Below, in pieces: positions 11,800 to 23,700 of a DNA stretch of 64,000 nt. A program made the position numbers and the translations under genes. Source of the stretch: Lunularia cruciata (lineage: Eukaryota; Streptophyta; Marchantiopsida; Lunulariales; Lunulariaceae); contig OX419755.1 in assembly GCA_948567375.1 (NCBI GenBank), positions 47,820,291 through 47,884,290 of the forward strand, in the 5' to 3' direction. The notes beneath the pieces are model-generated. The model was not told where the DNA came from and did no database searches. It saw only the letters and a program-made list of their open reading frames with translations. The stretch's first letter is position 1. Each line of letters opens with the position of its first letter.

Positions 11800-14630
11800 T
11801 TGCCGTAGGGCGGCATAGATCATTTTCAATAAATTGTGCTATCCTTTTTCACACTAATCTATGGAAATGAATATCACACCAATGCTAACTACAAAATTGC
11901 CATTTAGTTGACTAACAGAAGGAGCATTTGCAACCGAGATGGTGAATTTGAGTTGAAATTTAGAATAGTCGAGAGCGGCATTTTGGATCCGCCAACAAAT
12001 TTCAAATATCTCACTCCAAAGCACACACACCAAACCACTTGGCTACACTCTCAATAAACCCAGTCACCTCTTCCGACAATCATTCATTATTTAATAGCAT
12101 TCCTAAACATCCGTCACACCTGAATTTTATAAATGAACGGAAATTGGACAGCATACCCCATACCACAATTTACACAGCGTTCATTTATTATTAACATCTT
12201 GTTACATAGTTCATTAAAAATAGTTACAAAGTATGTTATTTACCCCAGAGATATCCGTTATTGTTCAAAGCAGTCACCGAGAGCAAACTGAGAGAATAAA
12301 AAACCCACTAAGAAGAAAACGAAGAAAACGACAAGAGACAGGAAAATAAAGAAGCTGTGATGTCAGAAAAAGGAGGACAGTTGGGAGGGGGCTGTAATCT
12401 CAGAGTACAGTGCAATAGTAAAGTGTGTGTTGGACAGACCACATGGCAGAAGCCTATCTATCCACCATGATTCTCTCTCCCAAACCTGTATGTCTGCTGT
12501 AATCCACACCGGGATGTCCTCTTGACTACACCTCGCGTAAGGATTATGAGTTTTCACGGTATCTTCCCTCTAAGCATGCAGGAGAGATCCTCAAAATTTG
12601 GAGCGATGAATTAAGATCCGAAGAACTCCCTACGAGAACATTAGATAGCGACGCTGTTCCAATCGCTTTTACGTCTGGTGAATCTGGTTAGGAAGATTTT
12701 GTTAGAGAAGTATAGTTTGATGGGGGATTTAGCAAGATAGTTAGTCCTTTTGATTAGCCAAGCTTTTACGGCAGGAAAAAGCTTTAAATAGAGATGGATA
12801 AAGCGAGAAAGATGGAAGCCTTGTTTGAAGCTTGGAACAGAGTGGAGCAGAAAGCTTTGTGTAAAGGGACAAAGGTGGAAGCTTTCCATCAATATTGCAA
12901 GGGAGGGAGTCAGTAAGAAACTTTATGCAAAGTGCTTAAACAATTCCACGATTGAAAGTCTGCATTCGCTTCTCGTCGCAAGAGGAGTTATTCGGCCGTA
13001 ATCTCCACTCCTTGGTAAATCTGCCTCTATATGTGACTGTGAGTTTGTAGTCATGTTTAGAGTCTGTGCTCTGGTGACAATGACAGCGGACGGAATTGTG
13101 TGTTTAGCGAGAATCAGCAGCAGCAGCCTCAGGAAATATGAGATGCCTGACTTCGAGATGAATAGCCCAGCCATGATAGTTGCGCCTCAGGTTGAGCTAC
13201 TCAAGCTGTACTTGCACGCATTTGTTGTGGTCCACACTCAGAACTGATACTGTGTTGCCAATTTGGTTCCATTTTTGTACTTCATCCACCATCGTCTTCA
13301 GCGCTACTGATGAATGTATAAAGCTGCGAGTGAGAGCTCTTACACCTTCAGCGTTTAGGACAATGTAGAGTACCTTACAGGGCCTTCTCGTGCATCGGCT
13401 GAAATAGTCTCAGAAGACTATCTTTTACTCCCATGACATGGGGTGAACTCATAGGGGAACCAAGGGTGCTGTAATGCACCAAGAAGAGGTGTACTGGCAG
13501 TCTGGATCTATCTAATGCTCGTTGTACATCCGATCAAAAACTCTCGCCAAGGGCTTGCATGTCAATCTTCAATCAACTAGGCTTTCATTTGTGCGTATGT
13601 CAACACTCTTTGGCCTAGTTGAGTTCAATACCACTTGATATAAGATAGATGGAAGGTGATAAGGAACACCACTGTTAGTTCAGGAAGCGTCAATAAAAGA
13701 GCCAAATGCACCGCTTCAGTAAGCTTGTAAACACTAATAGGAGGTACTCACTCACAATCTGGCCTATGAATACATGATGTTCACCTCTTGGCAGCTATAG
13801 CTGTCAAAAGTTTCTAGAGAGCTAGACGTGCTTTGAAACTTACGATATGTCATCATCTTCACGTCATCTGCAAATCCATCAGACTATCCTTTCGAGACCT
13901 GGCATTAGAAATTACGTAGCCAAACAGAAGAAACAGTGCTTGGAGATTCTGTAAAAGACTCCTATCGGTTGAGCGTCTCCACTTGTATTACTATCAAAAA
14001 GGGCCTTGGAAACGGAAGAGATGGTCAGGATGCGAACACATCGCAACCATGTCGTTACACTATCTATACACAGTACACAATACTCAGGATCACTCAGGAT
14101 GCTGTGTCTCCATTTCGAGCTGTTTCCTGTAGCATTTGCAGCTCTCTTTCCAGTTTGTAACACATGAGCTGCCGTCCAAAAGGAACCAGCAGATTGTATT
14201 TTAAAACCTGTCACTCACCGTGTACAATTATATCAGATACAGATTGAATTATACACAAGGTCACACCGGCGTTGTCTGCACGGCATGAGAAACTGATCCA
14301 AGCAATGTCGAGCAACTTTTGAGTGACAAAAAAAACACAGTAATTAGAGATCAAAGTCACTTCTTAGCTCGTAGCATATCCTGGATGGATGAAGCAGGAC
14401 ATTATTACGAGAGGAGATTGTGAGAAATATAATCGAAGGCTGTGGATGCAGATAAGATCTGCAATGACTAAGGCAGGAGATTTTCAGATTCATTTAGTAT
14501 CATCGTTACTAACTTGGGATCCTGTGAAGTTGGGTAAGCAATACTGACTAAGACCCTGTGAAGTCAACCCGATCAGGAGTACAAACGTCGTAGCAACTTG
14601 ATTGCAGAAGGAGGTTAAGTAAGTTAGTTG
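11800..14630. other. Intergenic stretch without a convincing gene
   Basis: Both strands hold only short open frames without family motifs. The base composition is more balanced than in the transposon blocks, and no retrotransposon motifs were seen. One minus-strand frame at 12923-13174 is listed separately because it begins with a signal-peptide-like segment. Confidence 0.5.
12923..13174 (-). CDS. Possible small secreted protein (83 aa), uncertain
   Basis: The frame starts MAGLFISKSG and continues with a hydrophobic run, YFLRLLLLILA, then a polar region of about 50 residues without membrane segments. This layout (short N-terminus, hydrophobic core, hydrophilic remainder) matches a signal peptide plus mature peptide. 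I recognise no family, see no cysteine pattern and no clear TATA box upstream. Chance is a serious alternative because the frame is short. Confidence 0.2.
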   Translation of the reverse strand: MAGLFISKSGISYFLRLLLLILAKHTIPSAVIVTRAQTLNMTTNSQSHIEADLPRSGDYGRITPLATRSECRLSIVELFKHFA

Positions 14631-14633
14631 AGC

Positions 14634-14954
14634 ATGTCACTCAAGGAAACAAGGAATTTGGAAGCTTCAGGCTCAGGATCTGGTGCTAGCGCTCACCAGA
14701 TTGACGTTCAGCAAGACGTCGATTGCTGCTCGAGATTTGTCAAGGAAGGAACAAGATATTTGGAAACAAGATAAACCTCTTCCCTGCTGCATGGTACTGC
14801 TAAGCCGGATTTTCATGACAGGGGTTGGGGATTGTGGAAATGGACTGAGGAGAAGGGGAAGTCTTGGTTTCAAGCGGACATGGCAAAGAGGATAGCTCAT
14901 AGTAGGAGAAGACGTGGAAACTTAACTCTTGACATTATAGAGCTTACTCCTTGA
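14634..14954 (+). pseudogene. Possible small gene interrupted by an in-frame TAA
   Basis: From ATG at 14634 the frame runs 46 codons, including IDVQQDVDCCSRFVKEGTRY, to a TAA at 14772. The same frame then stays open for 59 codons to TGA at 14952. That part includes HDRGWGLWKWTEEKGKSWFQ and a basic RRRRGN segment. Both halves have protein-like composition, so a single gene broken by one stop, or a gene with an intron I cannot place, is possible. No family was recognised. The opposite strand is also open here, which weakens the case. Confidence 0.25.
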
Positions 14955-15194
14955 GCATCATTCTCGACCCAATGTTACCTACAAGTACTTGCTCCTTACT
15001 TTCAAGAGACTTACCGAGTAGCTTAGGTCCATCTGTTATCTGGAATTGGTTAACTCGCTATCACTGCCTGACCCTGTCTTGCAACATTTTGGTTTGATTC
15101 AGGTGGCTTAGCAAATTCCTTCCCTCGATTGCGCGCGCCTCGACAGGATATCAAGTAAGAACCGGGGGGCTGTTTATAATGAGACGCATCCCTT

Positions 15195-15240
15195 GGTGCA
15201 GACGTGACTGGTTATGAGGTGCAGACGTGACTGGTTATGA
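15195..15240. repeat. 23-bp direct duplication
   Basis: GGTGCAGACGTGACTGGTTA plus TGA occurs twice back to back, at 15195 and 15218, without mismatch, and is followed by GGTGAC. It lies about 120 bp downstream of the 3' end of the DUF1992 gene. Confidence 0.85.
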
Positions 15241-15363
15241 GGTGACATACCTTCTTGAATCTCTGACGCTACATCGCGGCAGAGATTGATCGCCGCAGAG
15301 TAATCACCATGATGGTGCAACTAGGAGCAAATTAGAAACTAGCAAAATAAGGACTCTCGATCA

Positions 15364-16612
15364 TTAAGCACTGCCTCCATTGAAGTGTAAATTGGTCTGT
15401 ACTCTTGCTTGATTTAGGGAGTTGAGACTGATTGTGTGAACGTCTGGATGCAGTGACAACATATAGAGGACCTCAGCGAAAAGGTGCTGGAGATTAAGCC
15501 CTATGAGAAAGTCGCTCACCTTCTTATTGATCTCTTGCAGCTCTACCTCGAACTTCGGTATTAGGGACTCCCACTGCATGTCGTCAGCCTCCGCCTCAAC
15601 TTCTCCACCAGTACTACTTGTCTCCATCTTTCGCTGCCAAGCCAAGTCTAGTGCCTTCCTCCATCTCCGAATTTTGAACCCTATTTCCTTGTTAAGCTCC
15701 ACCCATTCAGGAGCAAACCCATTTTTTGCTAGAATTCTGTAGGCTAAGTCTTCAGCAGGGTCTGCATGAGGGTTGCTTTCAAATTTCAGGGGCTTCCCTT
15801 TCCCCGGAAGATTTTCGAAATCACCTCTTAACATAGACTGTGCTATTCTTTGCTCTGCTACATTTATGATGTCTGCTTCCAAGCTGCATGTCACATGTTC
15901 TTTAGTAAAAATTTGAGGAAGGCAAACCTGTTTTAGCACGAAAATTCAGAGCATCTCTCTTTTCGGACAAGGTTAATTGGGCCTAATCATAATTCATATC
16001 AGTCCAATGGTGAAACCCTCCCTTTCACCATATTCACCCCGGATGCTCATATTGCTCTTACGAATTGAGATTCTAATTTTACTTATGGGCGGGGGAATTA
16101 CGATTCCTTTGAAGTTTAATTCCCCCCAAAGGAATCGTAATTCCCCCCACCCATATGTACATGAATGCATTTCATACTCGAGGAAGTTCAGGAACTTCCA
16201 GACAAACACAGAAACTGGCAGATAGGGTGGAAAGCATCACCTCCCTGCACCTCTGTACTTATGCTTTCTAAACGAAAGGGCTGATAGACCTCAGCAGCTG
16301 AAGAATATAACAAAAGGGAGGAGAAAACGAATACCGCGATGGATCCGAGCTACGAATTCCACAATCTCCAGAGCGGCGAAGCTCTGGAGGTAGTTGTCGT
16401 TCATAGAGTTTATCGCGGACGGCCAAAATTCTCTCCGGTATGCTCTTCTTCCCGGGGATGCCTCCCCTTTTCTTCGCTCCGTCTTCGGCAGCGACGAGTG
16501 AGATTTCATTCTCCGATACAGTAAAAAGGTGCGTAATTCCCGTTCTCAAGGACGAAGAAGATGTGGAGGGTCTCACAAAGATTTTCATCCATGGCAGCAA
16601 TACACTTTTCAT
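15364..16612 (-). CDS. DUF1992 / DnaJ-homologue subfamily C member 28-like protein
   Basis: Two-exon gene. Exon 1 runs 16612 to about 16329; exon 2 runs 15883-15364 including the stop. The start at 16612 sits in a strong context (GCCGCCATGA) and opens a Ser/Thr/Arg-rich N-terminus that could be an organelle transit peptide. Exon 1 contains ERILAVRDKLYERQLPPELR. Exon 2 contains LEADIINVAEQRIAQSM, then the hallmark FENLPGKGKPL, then NPHADPAEDLAYRILAKNG and APEWVELNKEI, all diagnostic of DUF1992. The acceptor after GACATGCAG is clear. The donor (phase 2, around TATTC-GTTTTC) is my best guess, so some residues near the junction are unsure. No J domain is present. About 268 residues. The family is thought to act in organelle or Golgi-linked chaperone functions; the exact role in plants is not defined by this sequence. 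Confidence 0.85.
16081..16159. repeat. Long imperfect inverted repeat in the DUF1992 gene intron
   Basis: Left arm 16081-16112 (containing GGGGGAATTACGATTCCTTT) pairs with right arm 16126-16159 (containing AAAGGAATCGTAATTCCCCC). The stem is about 32 bp with one or two mismatches and an unpaired centre of roughly 13 bases. It lies wholly in the intron between the two exons. It could be a MITE-like element or fold into a hairpin RNA. No flanking target duplication was recognised. Confidence 0.8.
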
Positions 16613-17769
16613 GGCGGCTCCTCATTGAGTGAGAACCTTCGTTCAGGAAGTAAGAATGTTTAACCGAGCAGTCACCGAACAAGAGATAGCCTGATAACTT
16701 CTTCTGAATTCTATACAGCACAGCTTCCTTAATTGGACGTGGCTCTCACGCAGGCCAAGTGTTCTGTAGGAGAAGTTGAATGATTTCGGAAGGTGGAATG
16801 GGCATAATTAGATTCTCATCAAGAAGCACCGAGTCTTTTGAGAAAAGAGGACAGAGCTAAAGCGGTGCTTTGTTATTAACTTGCGGACAAATGAATGTGT
16901 GTCCCGCTGACCCTCTTTTTAGCTGTAAAGAAGCAGAATTGATGCCTAACTTCAGCAGACGGCATCAGTCATGGGGTAGACTATTCTTTGAAAGGGGACG
17001 AGAAGCTGCAGGAACTACGGTGGGGGTATCACAGCTTCTTTCATCCAGCTAAAATTTTATCTATCGATGTCAAGTACGGTTTATTTTAATTCTTGTTTGA
17101 ATCTTCTCTTCATACAATCCCTGTCGAAAAACCTTCATGTTTCCTAGACTTTGTAAGGACCTTCTGGTGATATGTGGCGTCAGTTGTTCTGAAAAGCTCT
17201 TTATGACGAAAATGGACTTTGGATAACTCATTCAATGCACCCAAACTTCAACTAGGTGACTACCTCGATGAAAAAATACTCGTTAGTGCTGGTAAAAGCA
17301 ACAGGTCGTTAAGGTACATGGATTGATGTGAGAGGATTGTTCTTGTACAAAAATCGAAAGAGCAATTACAGATCCAATTTGCTTGCTGGGCAAGGGCCGA
17401 GCACAAAGTATATCCACTGTGCCTCTCTCCAAATGAGGAAATCCATTCAATGCTGCACGGACAGTCATATTCGATGTGTCTAGAGACCAATCTGCAATTG
17501 CAGCAGGTGATTTATACAAGACTCGTACATATTGTGTAATTGAACACAGAACCCGTTGTAAACAACCCGGTTCCACACCCACGTCGGACCGGACTGACTA
17601 GACACAAGACTCGTACATGTGTAAATGATATAGTTATCTGCAATAGACAACTGTAGAAAGTACTCTCGATAATGCTAGCTTCCGGAACAGTCGCATTTGG
17701 TTGCTTCGCCTTTAGGTCCGAAAGGGCTAGATTGTCATCCACCACATGGGAGAAACGACTGGACAGTGG
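16613..17769. other. Intergenic region between DUF1992 gene and P450
   Basis: About 1.16 kb that would hold the promoter of the DUF1992 gene and the 3' untranslated region of the P450, both transcribed from the minus strand. Short open frames occur on both strands but none shows family motifs. No TATA-like sequence stands out close to 16612. Confidence 0.5.
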
Positions 17770-20700
17770 TCAAATGAATCTTGCTGTTCGAAGCTTGACT
17801 TTCATGGGAAACCCATCCTTAGGTAGGTGTTGAGGCCAGAACTGCACTCCATGAGGTCCAACTCCCTCAAAACTGCAATATTGATCAACAATTAATGAGG
17901 AGAGAAACATGGCTTATTGTGAGTTTTCTGTAGCCTCGAGGGCACTACCTATCGTGAGAACTTATGAGTCCCTAGGAAGACGAAAATCCATAGAAAGATG
18001 AACAATGTCGAGTAATTCCAATGGATAAATCTGGCAATAAAGGAAATCGCGCACCTGTACTTCGAGATGACACGGTGAATGATTATAGGCAAGACGGTGT
18101 TTGCAAATTCCACTCCCAGACACAGGTGTCCCCCAGCACCGAATGGAATGTATGTGTTTGGTTTGGGTGAGTTCTGTCTCAACAGACATGTTAGAGGCAT
18201 ACTTGACGTTTGAGCTCGTTCTGTCGAAAACAATCATGTCAATCGACTAAAGTTCTAAAAAGTCATTCTCAAAACCTATATCATTCTCTCTATAGAAGCA
18301 TTTTGGTACTCTCAATCTGGAAAAGTATTCCTGAAGTTACAAGTACATGACTTCTTTGCACCGTCGATAAAAGAAGCTACAGCTGAATTCGTATTTTACG
18401 AAGTGCAACGGCTTAACTAGGAGTCTATTGTTGAGAATACGTCAGCAGTCCCCTCAAGAGATCAAGAAGGAAGCAAAAGGATAAAACTTCTGTAGTCGGT
18501 CTCATATAAGTCCCAGATGAGGCTTACATCAAATCTGTTCGGGTCAAAAGTATAAGGATCTGGGAAGATGTTTGGATCATGGTGAAATCCATAGTCGACT
18601 GCGACTAGCCAACCCTTTGGAATGTCAAATCCTGTTCAAAACGCGGGTCAGTTTAGGTTGTGCATTCTTGCTGTCAGAACAGTTATTTCTTTCATACAGA
18701 CTTTTCTCAAACTGAAATTCTTTATGCCAAGCTAGGTTCCTTAAACACTTGATATTGTCCTTTGAATCACTTTTCTTAGAAGATGCGAAGAAGTCGTGCA
18801 AACAGGCGCATTGTACGAACAATGCGCCTGTTTGCATGACATGTGTCCTGCCTGTCGAATTTGAATGAATAACTTCTACATCAACTGACTACAAAACGTT
18901 AAGATCTACAAGCATGGATAGCGACACAAACCCATGAAGAACATCTTTATCTTCATCCACTTCCTCTCCTTGGCTGTTTAATACTATATCATGCTCTGTG
19001 AACCACGACCGAATCATCCTAGACGTACATTCTCCGGTGGTTTTAAGATCTTCACCACCTATTCAAGCCTTTCTTCATTCTAGCAGCAATTCGATAAATT
19101 AAAGTTTAGACACAACTTCAAATTATAGATAAATGCAAGTAGAGACAATGAAGCTTTTTCAACCTTACCATCATATTTCACGTCTTCGACGGTTTTCCGA
19201 TAAAGGGCTTTAACGATCGGAACCACTCTCAACGTCTCCTGAATGACCTGTCATAGAATATAAACTCCCGTGACGAACGTAATCATTGGAAGATGAGGGA
19301 AGACATGCTTCTTAAGCCACCTTCTCGATCTTAGTTACTGAATTTAAACTGTAATGGAGACCTCACCTTATGAGTGAATGGTAATTGCTTGAGGTCAGCC
19401 GCGGTCAAAGGTTCCTCAGTGATCTCTTTCTGCCTTGAAAGGGCATCACTTTCCACCTGTGCACGAGAATGGAATTTTGACATCAGAACCAATTTCTCTA
19501 TTGAATCCAAAAGGCTGCAGCATTAGCCAAAATGGTTACAGGAGGAAAGATGCAAGACATCTCTGAAGTGCATACTTGAGTAGCCTGACAGAGATAACGA
19601 TCCATAAATAACTGAGATGGTATTTCTACGAGTAAGAATGCAAACTTTGGCACAGGTCACACCTAAACCTGGAGCATTTCATCTTGACTATATCAAATAG
19701 CACATTTCCAGGTATTCAAGAATCTCTTTACCCACTAAACAACGTTTCGAAAACGTGGCTCACAGGAGAGGCGGATATTAGAACATGAGCAGCTAAAGCA
19801 GATCCTTCCCAGCTTTATCAGATCAGATATGAGAATGAAGACATAACGCAAATCAAAGGTGTGAAGAAACATGCCTTCACTGCTTGAAGCGCATCGGGGT
19901 TGTTATTTAACATTTTAAAGACCCAAACCAAGACTGCAGCTGTGGTGCGGTAGCCCGCATGAATCAGTGTGAGTATTATGGAGCTGACTTCAGCATCATT
20001 CGTCCCTTCCTTTATCATTAGAGTCATGCAATCATTGTATTGAGCTTTTGATGCTCGTAACTCCCCAATCTTCTCTTTCATCAAGGCGTCAAAATCCTGC
20101 TTAGCCTGACCAGAAAACGTTGACGAGACAAAAACAAATATTGTAAAGTTAGAATCTTACCTGGATGGGTCAAGCAGTATTTCGTCTTGGACTATCAAAC
20201 ATTGCTGCTACCTCAGTCACGGGAGGGATTGGTGACGCCTGTTTCAATGATGTATGATGCTTAGCAAAGTTTTGGGTGAACCAAAAATATTCCAAATGTT
20301 TTTGATATATTTTTGGTCTATGGAGGTTGAACCAAAGTTCAAGAGATTGACTTTTTACAATCTATAGACGGTTATTGTTGGTATTCGAGTCTTTATTTTT
20401 ATTTTTATCTTGATTAAGTGATTATACAAGTTGATGTTTTAAATACTTTCAATATTATTTCTTGTCTAGTTGTATTTTGTGTTCTTAGTTAGTTTTTTTT
20501 TATCTTATCTTTTTCCATCCTTTCTAAATCTTGAATCCATTGACGATGTAGTTCAAGCATTATTTTATTTTACACTTGGCCTAAAGACATCAGATTTACA
20601 GGTCAAGATTCATTAATGCAAGGTTTAGAATTCTCAAATGATCCTCACTCCCTCAGATTTCACACAAGAATTTTAGTTCACAATATGAAATTTAGATGTA

Positions 20701-23700
20701 TTGGGTTCTCTCTGTGAATGTATTATTTTCGTAACTCTTTTATCTTAGACACTGTGGTTCAGGCTACAGTCCATACTCTTTTACACTCTTTTTTGGGAAC
20801 ATACAGGGTGATGTATTCTATTCTAACAAGATGCTATTTCGTTAAAAAATTTTATTTGGCACATACTTATTCACCATAGAGATATTCATACTTCATTTTT
20901 GTACCTTTGATAGTATCATACACCTCACTTTTTCCATTCTATTAAACCAATAATTATTAAATGAGCGATATTACTATAGATAACTCTTCCCATAACCATG
21001 GACTCTTGTAATTCCATATTCTAAGAGGCTATTGCATCTACAGTATATTTAAGAGCATGGTCTTTGGTAATTTTTCTATTGGAAAATATGTTCTTATATG
21101 GTTGTTTCTCTTTTTGTTAGCACTTATCACCATAGTAGATTCATATATTTCTAATATCTAGTCATATCTTTGTTTTACTCGTGATCTATAATCAAATTCT
21201 AATTTATATATAGCACTCGTCCCAATTATTTACTATATATCATTAGACTCTAAGAAGATTCAAGCAGATCTAAATGCAAGTATATATAGATCACATTCTT
21301 ACTAACCTCTTCAATGATCGCCTTCACTTCATGAAACTAGATTTTTCTCTTACTGAATTAAAGGCTCTAGAACTGACCTCCATACTTCCACTTTGATTGA
21401 GTATTCTCAATTCACATTTACAAAAAAAACACTAGAATGTTATGTAAAATTCCAACCCTTCCACTATGACACTTTTAACCTCTTTTTTTTTCCCTTTTAC
21501 ACTCTGGGTGCACTTGTATTCCTTTAAATATACTTGGTATCCGAGCTCGGATATCTTAGGTGCTGTAGGGTAGATTTCTCATATAGACTCTATTGGGGCT
21601 TAGCCCCATGTTACTTTTTTTTTCTCTCCCTTGTGCGGCTCGATGGGGGTCTTCCCATCCTTCGTTTTTCCTACGCGGTCGCCTTTCTTTATAAACATAC
21701 TCAAAATGAAGTCACGACGCTGCACCTTGACATGGGTATTGAGGCGGAGATGAATAGATATTACTCACTTTCAAGGCTTTACCATAGGTGGTGAATGGAA
21801 CATTGATTGGGAACTTCGCAGCAAAGCCGGCGTTCATCAGTGTGTGTAGTTGGAAAACTTTATCGTAATCCAACTGCCGATCTTGCTGGCCCCAAAGTAC
21901 GTGGAGCATGCATTTTAGTGTGATCTGCAAAACCCATCGAACATTGAGCTGATTTCACTGATTAGTCCACCTGTCAAACTTCAATGGGGATTTTGAAAAC
22001 GAAAATTTTGGGAACTTTACGTTCTCGTAAAATATTTTACGGGGCACGTAAAGAAAACTGACATCAAAATGAAAGAGTCTATAAACACTTGTTACGGGGT
22101 GGAATCTTTACGGGCATTTCCATTTTGGGTGAGAGTTAACGGGATTGATTGAGTGAGACCTTGTGAGTAATTATATTATTGGTAACGTACGTTGGTCAGA
22201 TCGGGTAAAATGTGCCGCATGTCCAAGAAACGAGTTCGAAATAGTGATACATGTTACCGGGATTTCACAATTTAACTCTGATTAAGTTTACCGGGAGATC
22301 CGGCAACCCCCTCACAAAGCTGCGGGTCATCTGTTTTATACACTATGGGTTTTCAGAAATAACTTTACTAACTTTCCCATAATTTATAAACTGTATTAAT
22401 TTACTAAGTGTGCGAAAAATCGGTTCGGGGCGGTTTAACAAGCAAGTTAGGGTAGATGATGGAGAGATCAGTCTAAGTTTTTTTATTTTTAACAAATTCT
22501 ATAAGAAATAAAAGATACGGAGTTTGCATCAACCCCATAAAAATTAATTAAAATTAATAAATAAATAAAAATTAATTTTAATTATTTGTTAATTTTATTT
22601 TTTACAAAATGATTCTAAGGAAAATCTCAGAAAAGTGTTGGGAGGTGCTTGAAGGTACTAGAGAGTGCATGGTCTTTCATTTCAATGAAATAGGTATTGG
22701 TTAGAGGTGGTTGGCATTGATTTTTCAGATATACTCTGATAGTTCAATTTGACATCCACGTCGATTGTTTGGTCTAACATTTATTTAATTACGGTACACC
22801 GAAACATCTATAAGTAGGAATCTGAATTAAAAAAATGAATATAAATTACACTAATTTCCCCTAGGGTTGAATTATTAGTTCATTGGTGAATTACAAAGTT
22901 CACTAAAAAATAATGAGTCACTGGTGAATTACAAAATACACTAAAAAATAATAGTTCATTGGTGAATTACAAATATTAGTTCATTGTTGAGTTACAAAAA
23001 CTCATTAAAAAATGCTATGAAATTATTATTTATCAATCCAACATCTATCAAAACTATTTTTGAAACCCCTTACTATAATCCTTTTAGATTATAAACCACG
23101 TCCCCTAAGGCAGATCGCATACCCCACTTCCCCACCCCGTAAAGGTATCCCGCATCTCCCATAAAGTTCTTTTACGAGATCTTTCCGGAAGTGAAAAACG
23201 CATTTTTGAAAGATTCGATCCCTACTGAGTCCTAAGATTGAGATCCCCAATCCTGACTGCCCTCCATGTCTGCCTGTGGTCCAAGAGAGCCAATGCGGAG
23301 AATAGTAGATCATGGGTGAAAGTTCAAAGCTTGTCTCCTATTCTCACTCATAAGTCTTCACGACGACACGATAGAATCAATAACATATACACGAAGATCT
23401 GTGCGGGGTCACAAGCGCAGTGCTCCCGGGTACTTGACTTCTATCGAACATACTAGCTTAGTCTCATTTTCAAAATTCCAGTAAAAGCAATACGTACCCT
23501 TTCCATTTCGTGAAGACCATTCAGAATTTCTCCGTCTTTCCAAGTGCCTATGATAGAGTTTGCCAGCGTGTCGAAATCCTGGATGCTTGAGCGAATTCCT
23601 TCACGCCCCAAAGACGATTTGAGTAGATTTCTTGTTCTTGCATTCTTATCTGGGTCCGAGAAACACTTCTCGGCATCTGTTATTCGAGTTATCACTGGGC

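Noticed and set aside
14673-14900. 75-codon minus-strand frame
   Set aside because: Antisense of the candidate plus-strand frame; no motif and proline/leucine-rich as expected for a shadow frame.
15503-15742. Plus-strand frame of 79 codons
   Set aside because: Antisense of the DUF1992 exon 2, whose motifs are unambiguous.
15994-16225. Overlapping frames on both strands
   Set aside because: Produced by the long inverted repeat in the intron, which reads similarly on both strands.
18107-18140. His in place of Arg in the P450 heme loop as a sign of decay
   Set aside because: CYP707-type members of the same clan naturally have His at this position.
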